64,000 bases of DNA, from positions 496,001-560,000 of the forward strand of contig NZ_JAZGLW010000001.1 in the NCBI RefSeq assembly GCF_036409155.1. Reading direction: 5' to 3'. Source of the stretch: Mycobacterium sp. 050128. GTDB taxonomy: Bacteria > Actinomycetota > Actinomycetes > Mycobacteriales > Mycobacteriaceae. Numbering within the stretch: the stretch's first letter is position 1; every line of letters starts with the position of its first letter. Below the pieces are notes generated by a model. It worked only from the letters and a program-made list of their open reading frames with translations, searched no databases and was not told the DNA's origin. Shown piece by piece: positions 26,386 to 35,393 of the stretch. A program made the position numbers and the translations under genes.

Positions 26386-27051
26386 TTACTCCGGTTTGGC
26401 CGCCGGCGCCCGGACCACCAACGGCACGGCGGGAAAACACCAGGCCAGCTCCGAACGTGACTTGCGCAGGGCGGCGGTGCCGTAGCCGTGCTTGCGGTGC
26501 TCGGGGTGAATCCAGATCCGCACGTTCACCTCGCCGGCGAGGAGCTCGCCGAACACCATTCCGACCTTCTCGCCGGAATCGATCGCGACGAACCAGGCGG
26601 CCTCTTCGTCTTCGACACGCTTGAGGGCCGCACGGATCTCGTCGTCGATGTTTCCGGCAGGGACACGAGAGCCATCGCCGGCCTCGCCGATTTCCGCGGT
26701 GCGGGTTGCGAACAGGTCGCGGTCCTCGGCGGCGGAGAACGGCCGCAGCTCCAGGCTCTCCCCCGAGCTCGCCGGCCGCTCGCCGAGCGTGAAGCTCAGC
26801 TGCTTGTTCAAATCTTCGAGTTCGGCGAGGATCTTGCGTCGCGAATCGATGGTGAGCTGCTCGAAGCACATGCCCATCACCGCTTCGGCCGCGACGTGGG
26901 AGGTGTCGAGCAATTTGACGATCCCCTCGACCGCGACTGCCTTGTTTTCCGACTCCACCACGACGTCGGCTATTTCATGCCGGCGTTCAAGAGCTTTCAG
27001 AAGGGCATCTGCGATCTCTCTGCGGGCGGCTTTGCGGTCCTGGTCAGTCAT
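26386..27051 (-). CDS. GNAT acetyltransferase with GyrA-like N-terminal domain
   Basis: 221 residues, Rv0730-like. Residues ~15-85 resemble the exit-gate coiled coil of DNA gyrase subunit A: ALLKALERRHEIADVVVES, then EAVMGMCFEQLTIDSRRKI and AELEDLNKQL. Residues ~100-215 form a GNAT fold with strand VNVRIWIHPEHR and the acetyl-CoA loop RKHGYGTAAL. The gyrase part may serve only for dimerisation. ATG 27051 lies six bases after a TAGTCT -10 box, so the mRNA is probably leaderless. Substrate unknown. Confidence 0.8.
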   Translation of the reverse strand: MTDQDRKAARREIADALLKALERRHEIADVVVESENKAVAVEGIVKLLDTSHVAAEAVMGMCFEQLTIDSRRKILAELEDLNKQLSFTLGERPASSGESLELRPFSAAEDRDLFATRTAEIGEAGDGSRVPAGNIDDEIRAALKRVEDEEAAWFVAIDSGEKVGMVFGELLAGEVNVRIWIHPEHRKHGYGTAALRKSRSELAWCFPAVPLVVRAPAAKPE

Positions 27052-27057
27052 TGCACC

Positions 27058-27063
27058 AGACTA
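27058..27063 (-). promoter_or_regulatory. Candidate leaderless promoter -10 box for the GNAT gene
   Basis: Minus strand TAGTCT, six bases, ATG (27051). Same geometry as the rmlB, 40558 and 43366 starts. No clear -35. Confidence 0.4.
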
Positions 27064-27085
27064 GAACGCCAACCCGAGTACCGCG

Positions 27086-28468
27086 CTAGATGCCCGACTC
27101 CGATAGGCGCGACGGGCGGTCGCCCAGCTCCAGGAAACGCCGGTAGCGGTCCTCGACCGCGGCCGCCCAGGCGCGATCGGGGTCGACGATGCGCTCGGTG
27201 CCGACCCAGCGGGCGGCGTCGGCGATCGACGTTTCCAGTCCGGCGGCCATCCGGCCCAGAAAGGCCGCTCCCAGCGCCGCGCCCTCGGCCACCGCGGATA
27301 CCTCCACCGGACGGCCGGTCGCGTCGGCGATGGCCTGCATCCATGGCTGCAGCCGGGTCCCGCCGCCGGAGGCCACGATGCGCGATACCGGCGCTCCGCT
27401 GAGCTCGATCAGCTGACGAACGACGAATCCCGACGCCTCGTAGGCGGCTCGGCGCAACGCGGCGGGGCCGTGGGTGAGATCGATGCCGTCGAGCACCGCC
27501 CGCCGGTCCGGGTCGTGGAACGGCGTGCGTTCACCGCGAATGTAGGGTGACCACACCGGGATCCGGCGCGGATCGACCTCGTGGGAGACGCCAGCGGGGT
27601 CGCCGGGCCCGATGACGCGATCCACCCAGCCGAGAAACAGCCCGCCCGCATTGCTGGCGCCGCCGATCTGGCTCTTGGGCGCCTTGGTGTGCGGAATGGT
27701 CCACAGCCCCGGCACCTGGCGGGCCTCGGGAATGGTGACCCACACGATCAAGGTGGTTCCGCACATCACCAGCACATCGCCGTCGCGATCGGCGCCGGCC
27801 ACCATCTGCTCACACAGCGCGTCGACGGCACCCGTGCCGAGCACAATTCGGGTCCCGGGTAGCTGCCCGGCCGCCGCGCCGATCGTCTCCACCCGCGGCA
27901 TCTGCGCCGCAGCGGCGCCGCGTTCGGCGCAGGCGGCCTGATTCCAGCCGGTGCCGTCGAACAGCGGGTACGAGGTGGCCGCGGTGGCGAAGTCGATCAC
28001 CGCCTCGCCGGCCAGCGCGTGGTTGGCCACCGCCGGCGCCGGCCAGTACCCGGCCGCCCCGGGGGCTTCGGCGGCCGTCCAGCGCAGGAACTCGGCGGCT
28101 TCACCCAGCGCGGGAAGCGGCTGATCGCCGTCGACCCGGCCGCGCTCGTCACCGTAGAGCAATCCCGGGGTAAACGGCCGGCCCGCGGCATCGACGGCAG
28201 TCAGCGAGGGAACCATCGCCGAAACGGCCACCGCACGCGGCTCGGGCCCGGGAGCCAACTGCCGCACCTGGTCGAGGGCGGCCAATGGACCGCGCCGCCA
28301 CGCCTCGTCGGCGTCGTGCTCGAGCCGGTTGGGTGCGGGCACCCGAACGTGATGGGGAATGCGCACCCGCGCCGTCACGCGGCCGTCGGCGTCGGCGGCG
28401 ACCGCTTTGACCGCCGTTGTCCCGATGTCGATGCCGATTGTGACGCCGTTACGTGACACGGGCGTCAC
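27086..28468 (-). CDS. xylB: FGGY-family carbohydrate kinase (XylB-like)
   Basis: A 460-residue actin-fold sugar kinase. The N-terminal ATP phosphate-1 motif is GIDIGTTAVKAV. The C-terminal adenosine motif is VASGGGTRLQPWMQAIAD, followed by EGAALGAAF. It matches the gene called xylB (Rv0729) next to serA2-fucA in M. tuberculosis. The sugar is not proven to be xylulose. Its divergent neighbours (aldolase, dehydrogenase) suggest a pentulose or deoxy-sugar route. GTG start at 28468, with 21 bp between it and serA2. Confidence 0.87.
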   Translation of the reverse strand: MTPVSRNGVTIGIDIGTTAVKAVAADADGRVTARVRIPHHVRVPAPNRLEHDADEAWRRGPLAALDQVRQLAPGPEPRAVAVSAMVPSLTAVDAAGRPFTPGLLYGDERGRVDGDQPLPALGEAAEFLRWTAAEAPGAAGYWPAPAVANHALAGEAVIDFATAATSYPLFDGTGWNQAACAERGAAAAQMPRVETIGAAAGQLPGTRIVLGTGAVDALCEQMVAGADRDGDVLVMCGTTLIVWVTIPEARQVPGLWTIPHTKAPKSQIGGASNAGGLFLGWVDRVIGPGDPAGVSHEVDPRRIPVWSPYIRGERTPFHDPDRRAVLDGIDLTHGPAALRRAAYEASGFVVRQLIELSGAPVSRIVASGGGTRLQPWMQAIADATGRPVEVSAVAEGAALGAAFLGRMAAGLETSIADAARWVGTERIVDPDRAWAAAVEDRYRRFLELGDRPSRLSESGI

Positions 28469-28489
28469 CGTACGCCAGCATTGGCATTC

Positions 28490-29479
28490 GTGACATCAAG
28501 ACCGCGTGCCCTGGTGACGGCCCCGCTGCGTGGCCCGGGGTTCGCCAAACTCCGCCAGCTGGCCGATGTGATCTATGACCCTTGGATAACTGAGCTCGAG
28601 GCGGCCCCGCTGCGGATCTACGGCCCCGAGCAGTTGGCCGAACGGATCACCGCCGAAGCCGCCGACGTCGTTGTGGTGGAGAGCGACTCGGTGCGCGGAC
28701 CGGTGTTAGACGTGGGTCTGCGCGCGATCGCATCCACCCGCGGCGATCCCAACAACGTCGACATCGCCGGAGCCACCGCGGCGGGCATCCCGGTGCTGAA
28801 TACGCCGGCTCGCAACGCCGATGCGGTCGCCGAGATCGCGGTGGCCCTGCTGCTGGCCGCCACCCGCCACGTGCTGACCGCCGACTCGGATGTACGCAGC
28901 GGCAACATGTTTCGCGACGGCAGCATCCCCTATCAGCGCTTCCGGGGGTGGGAGATCGCGGGGCGCACCGCCGGGCTGGTGGGCCTCGGCGCCGTCGGCC
29001 GGGCGCTGCGATGGCGGTTGACGGGACTGGGCATGCGGGTCATCGCGCACGACCCGTATCACGACGAAGCCCAGCACAGCCTCGACGAACTGCTGAGCGA
29101 GGCCGACGTCATCTCGTTGCACGCACCGGTCACCGACGACACCACCGGGATGATCGGCGCCAAGGAATTCGCCGCGATGCGTGACGGCGTGGTTTTCCTG
29201 AACACGGCCCGAGCGCAGCTGCACGACACCGACGCGCTCGTCGACGCGCTGCGTAGCGGCAAGGTGGCCGCGGCGGGACTGGACCATTTCGTGGGCGAGT
29301 TTCTGGCGACCGACCATCCGTTGGTCGGCATGCCCAATGTCGTGCTGACCCCGCACATCGGCGGGGCCACCTGGGACACTGAGGCACGGCAGGCGCAGAT
29401 GGTCGCCGACGACCTGGAAGCGTTGCTATCCGGCAACACGCCCGCCCATATCGTCAACCCGGAGGTACTGGGGTCATGA
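28490..29479 (+). CDS. serA2: D-2-hydroxyacid dehydrogenase SerA2
   Basis: A 329-residue NAD-dependent 2-hydroxyacid dehydrogenase of the phosphoglycerate-dehydrogenase group, without the C-terminal ACT/ASB regulatory domains of SerA1. The Rossmann motif is VGLGAVGRALRWRL, the substrate Arg region LNTARAQLH, and the catalytic His is in TPHIGGATWDTE. GTG 28490 was chosen over TTG 28481, matching the usual start of the Rv0728c homologue. The stop overlaps the fucA ATG. It probably acts with the aldolase and kinase on sugar-derived acids rather than in serine synthesis. Confidence 0.86.
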   Translation: MTSRPRALVTAPLRGPGFAKLRQLADVIYDPWITELEAAPLRIYGPEQLAERITAEAADVVVVESDSVRGPVLDVGLRAIASTRGDPNNVDIAGATAAGIPVLNTPARNADAVAEIAVALLLAATRHVLTADSDVRSGNMFRDGSIPYQRFRGWEIAGRTAGLVGLGAVGRALRWRLTGLGMRVIAHDPYHDEAQHSLDELLSEADVISLHAPVTDDTTGMIGAKEFAAMRDGVVFLNTARAQLHDTDALVDALRSGKVAAAGLDHFVGEFLATDHPLVGMPNVVLTPHIGGATWDTEARQAQMVADDLEALLSGNTPAHIVNPEVLGS

Positions 29480-30132
29480 AGTTCGTCGACAACCCGGAAA
29501 CCGCGGTGCTGGACGCGGCCAAAGACATGCTGCGTCGCGGACTCGTCGAGGGAACCGCCGGCAACATCTCGGCACGACGCTGCGACGGCAACATCGTGAT
29601 CACCCCCTCCTCGGTGGACTACCGCGATATGCAGCTCGACGACTTGGTGCTCATCGACGCGCAAGGCGTTGTGCAGCACGCCAAGGACGGCCGGGCGCCG
29701 TCGTCGGAAATGCAACTGCACCTGGCGGCCTATCAGGCGTACGACGACATCGGCAGCGTTATCCACAGTCATCCCGTGTGGGCGACCATGTTCGCCATTG
29801 CCCACGAGCCGATCCCGGCCTGCATCGACGAATTCGCGGTCTACGTCGGCGGCGACGTCCGGTGCGCCGACTATGCCGCATCCGGCACCCCCGATGTCGG
29901 GATCAACGCGGTCAAGGCGCTGGCAGGCCGTGGCGCGGCGCTGATCGCCAACCACGGCCTGGTCGCGGTGGGACCCCGTCCGGACAAGGTCCTGCACATT
30001 ACCGCACTCGTCGAACGCACCGCTCAAATCGTCTGGGGCGCAAGGGCTCTCGGCGGTCCGGTGCCGATTCCCGAAGACGTCAACCGCAACTTCGCCGGCG
30101 TTTACGGCTACCTGCGCACCAATCCTCTATGA
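29476..30132 (+). CDS. fucA: Class II aldolase (L-fuculose-phosphate aldolase type)
   Basis: A 218-residue zinc aldolase of the AraD/FucA family. The expected residues are present: catalytic Glu in SSEMQLH, zinc His pair in VIHSHPVWATM and third His in IANHGLVAVG. Start and stop overlap its neighbours by 4 bp (serA2 before, MBL hydrolase after). It would cleave a sugar-1-phosphate to dihydroxyacetone phosphate and an aldehyde. The exact sugar is not determined. Confidence 0.9.
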   Translation: MKFVDNPETAVLDAAKDMLRRGLVEGTAGNISARRCDGNIVITPSSVDYRDMQLDDLVLIDAQGVVQHAKDGRAPSSEMQLHLAAYQAYDDIGSVIHSHPVWATMFAIAHEPIPACIDEFAVYVGGDVRCADYAASGTPDVGINAVKALAGRGAALIANHGLVAVGPRPDKVLHITALVERTAQIVWGARALGGPVPIPEDVNRNFAGVYGYLRTNPL

Positions 30133-31055
30133 GCCGGGTGCAGCTGGGTCGCGCGTGTGTGACGCGCATCGTGGAATTTCAGTTCGATTTGGGGACAAAG
30201 TCTTTCGCCCAGACCCCGCCGGACGGCTGGCACGACAACGCCGACCTGCTGGTGCCGGATTTCTTCGACCCCGACACCGAGAAATGGCGTATCGCGGTGC
30301 AAAGCTGGGTCGTCGAGGTCGACGGGTTGACCGTCGTCGTGGACACCGGCGTCGGTAACGATCGACACCGCCCGCACATGCCACCGTTGGATCGGCTGAA
30401 CACCGGGTTCCTCACCGCGTGGGAGTCAGCGGGCATCGACCGCAGGGCCGTGGACGTCGTCATCAACACCCACATTCATTCCGACCATGTCGGATGGAAC
30501 ACGATGCTCGTTGACGACACCTGGGTGCCGACCTTTCCCAACGCCCGATACCTCGCGCCCGCAGCCGATTACCGTTACTTCGCGCCCGATGGACCCGTGG
30601 CACGGCGATCGCCGCGCACCGAGCAGGAGGCCGCCCAGCAGCACGGTGATCAGCTGGTGTTCGCCGACAGCGTGTCGCCCGTCGACGCGGCCGGACAGCT
30701 CGTCTGTTGGTCCGACGACTATCCGATCAGCCCGTCGCTACGCCTGCGACCGGCCGCGGGACACACGCCCGGCTCCTCGGTGCTGTGGCTGGATGCCGGG
30801 GTTCCCGTGGTGTTCGTCGGTGACATCACGCACAGCCCGCTGCAGGTGCGCCGGCCCGCCGACCCGTGTGCCTTCGACGTGGACACCGACGCCGCCGCGG
30901 TGACCCGGCACCGGATCTTCACCGAGGCGGCGAATGCCGGCGCGACCGTGATCCCCGCGCACTACCCCGGTCACGGCGGCGCGTCGCTGCGCGCCGTCGG
31001 CGACCAATTCGAGGTTGACGAATGGCTGGAGATCGAACCGCTCAGCCGAGAGTGA
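30129..31055 (+). CDS. MBL-fold metallo-hydrolase
   Basis: A 308-residue metallo-beta-lactamase-fold protein with the metal motif HIHSDHVGW, downstream ligands in AAGHTPGSS (His), FVGDITHS (Asp) and PAHYPGHGG (His). ATG 30129 overlaps the fucA stop (ATGA), so it is the last gene of serA2-fucA-MBL. It probably hydrolyses a lactone or ester in the same pathway, which is inference from context. The tail converges on the P450 gene with a 14-bp overlap. Confidence 0.87.
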   Translation: MSRVQLGRACVTRIVEFQFDLGTKSFAQTPPDGWHDNADLLVPDFFDPDTEKWRIAVQSWVVEVDGLTVVVDTGVGNDRHRPHMPPLDRLNTGFLTAWESAGIDRRAVDVVINTHIHSDHVGWNTMLVDDTWVPTFPNARYLAPAADYRYFAPDGPVARRSPRTEQEAAQQHGDQLVFADSVSPVDAAGQLVCWSDDYPISPSLRLRPAAGHTPGSSVLWLDAGVPVVFVGDITHSPLQVRRPADPCAFDVDTDAAAVTRHRIFTEAANAGATVIPAHYPGHGGASLRAVGDQFEVDEWLEIEPLSRE

Positions 31056-32268
31056 CCGGCAACGAGTCGTACACGGTCATGTTGTTGCAGAGGTCGGGCA
31101 GCGTCATCGTCGGCTCCCCGGTTTCGACCACATGGGTGTTCAACAAGATCTCGTCCAGCGCGGCCCTGATTTCCGCCCGGGCAAGCATCGCGCCCAGACA
31201 ATGGTGGGCGCCGCCGCCGCCGAATGACTGATGGGGATTGGGATCACGGCGAATGTCGAACCGGTTCGGGTCCTCGAACACGTCCTCGTCACGATTGGCC
31301 GACCGCAACATGGTCACCACGCGCGCGCCCTCTGGGACAAGCGTGTCACCGAGCATCACGTCCCGCGTTGCACCGCGCACCCAGAACATGATGGGCGTGG
31401 AATACCGGAGCACCTCCTCGACGGCCGTGGCCCGCGCGTCGGGCTCGGATCGGTAGACGTCGATCTGATACGGGTTGGCGACGAAGGCCCGTATTCCGTC
31501 GCACAACGCATTGCGAGTGGTGTCGGCGCCGGCCAACCCGAGCACGAAGAAGAAGATCTCCAGTTCGTTGGAGGGCAGCAGGAAACTCTCGCCCGAGTCC
31601 GCGGTGATCTCCGTGGTGCACAGCGCACTCCAGATGTCGTCGACGGGATGTTCGCGCTTATTCGCCGTCAGCGTGCTCGCGTATTGAAACAACTCGACGA
31701 AGGGCAACACGTCGTCGCCATCGGGCATGGCGAGCTGCGCTCCGGCGGTCTTCAATACCTGCTCGATCAGACCGAACACGTGCGGCCGGTCGGCCTCGGG
31801 GATCCCGACGATGTCGCCGATCACCGAGATCGGCAGTCCTGCGGCCAGATCCACGAACTCACCCCCACCGGATTCCAGCAGGGCGCCGGCCATCTCCTTG
31901 GCCCGCTGGCGAATTCCGTCTTCCAGCTTCGCCACCGCGCGGGGGGTGAACGCGCGCGAGATGACCTTGCGGCGGATGGTGTGATCCGGCGGGTCCAAAC
32001 TCACGATCGCCGGATAGGCGTCGAACAGCGGCACGTCCTGAATCAGCGGTCCACCCGTCGCCGTGAAGGACTCGTGGTCGCGGTGCACTCGCGCCACGTC
32101 GGCATGCTTCGTGCACACCCAGAACTCGCGACCCACAACAGATTTCACGTCGGCGGTTAGTTGCTGGTGAAACACCGGCGTGCGGGCGCGCAAAGCGGCG
32201 AACAGCTCGTCGGGAAATCGCGACGCCCAGATCCCCGGTTCGCCCAGGTCGATCGTGGTATGGGTCAT
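31042..32268 (-). CDS. Cytochrome P450
   Basis: A 408-residue P450. I-helix AGADTT, K-helix EEVLRY...R region, and heme-binding loop FGGGAHHCLGAMLARAE with the axial Cys. Soluble bacterial type needing ferredoxin and reductase, neither of which is adjacent. It is co-transcribed with the TetR gene upstream (4-bp overlap of TetR stop and P450 start), so that regulator probably controls it. Substrate unknown; many mycobacterial relatives act on steroids or terpenoids. Confidence 0.93.
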   Translation of the reverse strand: MTHTTIDLGEPGIWASRFPDELFAALRARTPVFHQQLTADVKSVVGREFWVCTKHADVARVHRDHESFTATGGPLIQDVPLFDAYPAIVSLDPPDHTIRRKVISRAFTPRAVAKLEDGIRQRAKEMAGALLESGGGEFVDLAAGLPISVIGDIVGIPEADRPHVFGLIEQVLKTAGAQLAMPDGDDVLPFVELFQYASTLTANKREHPVDDIWSALCTTEITADSGESFLLPSNELEIFFFVLGLAGADTTRNALCDGIRAFVANPYQIDVYRSEPDARATAVEEVLRYSTPIMFWVRGATRDVMLGDTLVPEGARVVTMLRSANRDEDVFEDPNRFDIRRDPNPHQSFGGGGAHHCLGAMLARAEIRAALDEILLNTHVVETGEPTMTLPDLCNNMTVYDSLPVTLG

Positions 32269-32846
32269 GATGCGTTCTCCCCTATCTCGTTGCGCAGACC
32301 GTTGAGGATCAGCCGCAACCCGTACCCGAACACCCGCTCGCTCGGCCGGTCAGCCGCGGCGTCGGGGTTTCGGATGTGGGTGAGCTGTACCGAACCCAGC
32401 AGATGGATATACAACGCGGCGTGCGCCGCTTCGAAATCGTCTGCCCGCAAACCGGATTCACGCAAGATGGCGCGTGAGGCACGATCCATCTCGGTGGCCG
32501 CGGCGGTGTGCGGATACTCCTGGAGCAACGCCGCGATCCCCGGCACCTCGAGCAACACCTTCCACGCGTCGGTGTAGAGCGCGATCAAACGCGCCTCCCA
32601 GTCGCCCTGCCGCGGCACCTGGATCTGAGCGAGCACCGATTCGATCAGCAGATCGAGCAGCTCGCGCTTGTCGCGGACGTGGTAATAGACCGATGAGGCC
32701 GCCGTGCCCGCCTCGGCCGCGAGTTCGCGCATCGTGACCCGGTTGACGCCGACGCGCTTGGCCAGTCGCAGCAGGTGCTTCGTCAGGTGCGCCCGATCCA
32801 GCGCCCCATAGCGCAGCACCGGCGCATTCACCACGGATTCCTCCAC
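32265..32846 (-). CDS. TetR-family regulator of the P450 operon
   Basis: 193 residues. The N-terminal helix-turn-helix is at ~25-65 (MRELAAEAGTAASSVYYHVRDK), and the rest is a helical ligand-binding domain with a TetR C-terminal type fold. GTG start at 32846. It precedes and overlaps the P450. Two palindromic sites, GAACA-G-TGTTC-like, and two direct repeats lie immediately upstream, so autoregulation is likely. Confidence 0.88.
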   Translation of the reverse strand: MEESVVNAPVLRYGALDRAHLTKHLLRLAKRVGVNRVTMRELAAEAGTAASSVYYHVRDKRELLDLLIESVLAQIQVPRQGDWEARLIALYTDAWKVLLEVPGIAALLQEYPHTAAATEMDRASRAILRESGLRADDFEAAHAALYIHLLGSVQLTHIRNPDAAADRPSERVFGYGLRLILNGLRNEIGENAS

Positions 32847-32908
32847 TGTTTCGCACTTCTGTTTCGCACGATTGCGTTTCGAACAGTGTTCCGATTAGAA
32901 CAGCGTTC
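32846..32908. promoter_or_regulatory. Operator region upstream of the TetR-P450 operon
   Basis: Two 11-bp palindromes, GAACAGTGTTC (32881-32891) and GAACAGCGTTC (32898-32908), 17 bp centre to centre, as expected for two TetR dimers. Closer to the start are two direct copies of CTGTTTCGCAC (32846-32856, 32859-32869). Confidence 0.55.
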
Positions 32909-32965
32909 GAGTCGGGTGTCAACGCCGCCCGGACTTCGTGTGTCCGTTGAATCGCGCCCCGCCGG

Positions 32966-33544
32966 CTACCGCGAAATCGATTCGATTCCCGCGATCAACA
33001 CCTCGAGGCCCTGCTCGAAACGCCGGGCGGGGTCGACCCTCAATTGGGTCGGCAAGCCTTCGATCGCCTGCTCGAACGAAACCGAACCCAGCACGAACAC
33101 CATCAGCAGCACCCGGGTGCCTTCACGACGTCCCTCGGGCACCCCGGCATCGGCAAGCACGCGTTGCATGAGCAAATCGACTTGCAACGCCGCACCCTCG
33201 GCCGGATAGGTCTGCAGCACGTCGGCGATGCCATCGACGCGCAATAGGGCCGTTCGGGCGCTACGGGCGAACACCTTCAGGCGTCGTTGCCAGGACCCAC
33301 GGTCGGGCAGCGTCACCGCCGACAGCGTGGCTTCGGCAATCAGGTTTAGCAGCTCGCGCTTACCGTCCACGTGGTGGTACATCGCCGTGGTGGATAACCC
33401 GAGTTCGCCGGCCAGCGCTCGGACGGTCACGCTGCGGATACCGCCACGCTGCGCCACGCGCATGGCCGCAGCGACGATTGCTTCACGATCCAGCTCCCCG
33501 TAATGGGGCACCTTTCGCGACGGTCGCGCTCCGGTTACGGCCAT
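32966..33544 (-). CDS. TetR-family transcriptional regulator
   Basis: 192 residues from ATG 33544 (MAVTGARPSRK). The helix-turn-helix at ~35-65 contains VRALAGELGLSTTAMYHHVDGK, followed by a TetR_C-like helical domain (FVLGSVSFEQAIEGL). Similar in layout to the P450 regulator 120 bp downstream. It is on the same strand and could belong to the same or a separate unit. The longer frame from 33631 has no better start signal. Confidence 0.85.
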   Translation of the reverse strand: MAVTGARPSRKVPHYGELDREAIVAAAMRVAQRGGIRSVTVRALAGELGLSTTAMYHHVDGKRELLNLIAEATLSAVTLPDRGSWQRRLKVFARSARTALLRVDGIADVLQTYPAEGAALQVDLLMQRVLADAGVPEGRREGTRVLLMVFVLGSVSFEQAIEGLPTQLRVDPARRFEQGLEVLIAGIESISR

Positions 33545-33563
33545 GGCCGCCACGCTACGGAGT

Positions 33564-34295
33564 TCAGATCGCCAAACATGGCCACCACCGCAGGATCGCG
33601 GCGTCACCAACCACGACGACATTGTCCGCACCTATCCGATTCCAGATCCAGAGCAACAGGTCCGAGGCCGATCCGGACAGCTCCGTACCCGAGCGGCCGG
33701 GAACCGCGCCGTCCGGTGAGGTCATCAGGGGGACATCAAAGCATATGTCGATGTCGTTGGGACACAGCCTGATTGAAGGCACGGGCGCTGCCGGTGCGGC
33801 CTGCACCATCAACGGGAGGAATTCTTCGGTGAATTCGGCGATCCCGTCCAGGGCGAGGGCGGCGGCCAGTGGCTCGGGTGCCGGATGGGTGGCGTTGTCT
33901 GCGTCCCATCGGTGAATGGCCGCCTCCAGCGCAGCCTTGCGGCGCCACCACCTGCTGGCCTGGGGGCCTTTCAGCGGTGTCCAGACCAACTCATCGGCCG
34001 CGACCGAAGACAGTGCCGCCCGAAGCCGGTCGACGCTCTCGCCGAACCAGCCCGACAGCTGGTTCACGTCGTCAGGCGGCAGTGGCAGAAGCCGCTGCTG
34101 CGCTTCCAGACCGCCGGTCACACAGGTGCTCACCCATCGATGCGCACCGCCGACGTGCCCGACAAGGTCGCGAAGTGTCCATTCCGGACAGGTCGGGACA
34201 CCGACGTCGCCCGAAGCCATTGCGGCGATCTCGATCAGCCTGCGGCTCTCCAACTCGATCAATCCGAGGTAGTCGTCCGCCGGCACCGCAATCAC
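33564..34295 (-). CDS. Maleylpyruvate isomerase-family (mycothiol-dependent, DinB-like) protein
   Basis: A 243-residue protein of the TIGR03083 family: N-terminal DinB-like helices with CPEWTLRDLVGHVGGAHRW (the metal-binding His near residue 50) and a C-terminal SCP2-like domain. Characterised relatives are mycothiol-dependent isomerases or transferases. Here function is unassigned. GTG 34295 lies seven bases after a minus-strand TAAAGA -10 box, so it is probably leaderless. Confidence 0.78.
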   Translation of the reverse strand: MIAVPADDYLGLIELESRRLIEIAAMASGDVGVPTCPEWTLRDLVGHVGGAHRWVSTCVTGGLEAQQRLLPLPPDDVNQLSGWFGESVDRLRAALSSVAADELVWTPLKGPQASRWWRRKAALEAAIHRWDADNATHPAPEPLAAALALDGIAEFTEEFLPLMVQAAPAAPVPSIRLCPNDIDICFDVPLMTSPDGAVPGRSGTELSGSASDLLLWIWNRIGADNVVVVGDAAILRWWPCLAI

Positions 34296-34302
34296 GAGCT
34301 AA

Positions 34303-34308
34303 TCTTTA
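34303..34308 (-). promoter_or_regulatory. Candidate leaderless -10 box for the TIGR03083 gene
   Basis: Minus strand TAAAGA, seven bases, GTG (34295). The 63-bp divergent gap also has GTTAAC and ATTAACC, both AT-rich and likely part of the two facing promoters. Confidence 0.3.
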
Positions 34309-34358
34309 CAGCGTTAACTTTTTGTTGGCAATTAACCCTCGGCAAGCGAAGGAACAGC

Positions 34359-35393
34359 ATGGACCGATACCGGGTGGTTCAGTGGTCGACCGGCAACATC
34401 GGCAAGCGCGCACTGGGTGCCCTGATCGACCGCGACGACTTTGAGGTGGTCGGCGTCCATGCGTTCGGGCCCGACAAAGTGGGTTGTGACGTAGGAGTTC
34501 TCGCTGAGCGCCCCCCGATCGGGGTGGCCGCGACCGATGATGTCGACGCGTTGATCGAGCTGGCCCCGGATTGCGTGAACTACATGCCTCGCGTCATCGA
34601 CTTCGAACTGGTGGACAGGCTGCTGCGGAGCGGCATCAACGTGGTGACCACCGGAGACTTCCTGACCGGTTCGCATCACCCGGTCGAGCGGGCCGCGTTG
34701 CGCGAGGCGGCGCTTCATGGCGGCGCGACCTTCCTGGGAACGGGTTTCGAGCCGGGGTTCATCAACGTCGTCGCCGGCTTCCTCACCGGCGCGTGCCGAA
34801 AAGTGCACAGCGTCAAGCTGGTTGAGACGCTGGACTGCACCACCTATCCCGTGCAAGACGTGTGGAAGGTGCTCGGATTCGGCAAGCCACCGCGCGAACG
34901 AGTGAAGTCGATTGACCCGCAGGCCCAACGGTATGGCCTGGGTTACTTCGAGACGCTCGACATGGTCGCCACCATGCTGGGCGTGCAGCTCGACTCGACG
35001 GAAGGCTTTGTCGAGAACGCGGTTCTGACACGAGACCTGCACCTGGGGTGGACGGACTACGCCGCCGGCACGACGGGAGGTCAACGCCGCAGTTACCGCG
35101 GTCACCGCAACGGCCGTCCGGTGATCGAGCTGGCGATCTGCTGGACCATGAGCAGCGACGCGCTGGATCCGCAATGGGAAGACCCCGAGGGTTTCAGCGT
35201 GGTGATCGACGGCGAACCGTACGTCGACGCGACGATCCGGTTCGGCCATCCGGGTCAGGATGCGATGACGGTGTTGATGGACAGCACCGCCGTCGCGGCG
35301 GTCAATGCCATTCCCTTCCTCTGTGAGACAGACCCGGGCATCATCACCCCAATTGACCTGCCGATCATGGGATCTCACGGCGCGATGGCCTAG
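34359..35393 (+). CDS. Dihydrodipicolinate reductase-like NAD(P)-binding protein
   Basis: A 344-residue oxidoreductase. The N-terminal Rossmann motif reads WSTGNIGKRALGAL and the C-terminal part resembles the 2,4-diaminopentanoate dehydrogenase-type domain found in many mycobacterial DapB-like proteins. It is not the lysine-pathway DapB, which is shorter. ATG 34359 follows GAAGGAA. The product is unknown. It overlaps the AraC gene tail to tail by 4 bp. Confidence 0.8.
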   Translation: MDRYRVVQWSTGNIGKRALGALIDRDDFEVVGVHAFGPDKVGCDVGVLAERPPIGVAATDDVDALIELAPDCVNYMPRVIDFELVDRLLRSGINVVTTGDFLTGSHHPVERAALREAALHGGATFLGTGFEPGFINVVAGFLTGACRKVHSVKLVETLDCTTYPVQDVWKVLGFGKPPRERVKSIDPQAQRYGLGYFETLDMVATMLGVQLDSTEGFVENAVLTRDLHLGWTDYAAGTTGGQRRSYRGHRNGRPVIELAICWTMSSDALDPQWEDPEGFSVVIDGEPYVDATIRFGHPGQDAMTVLMDSTAVAAVNAIPFLCETDPGIITPIDLPIMGSHGAMA

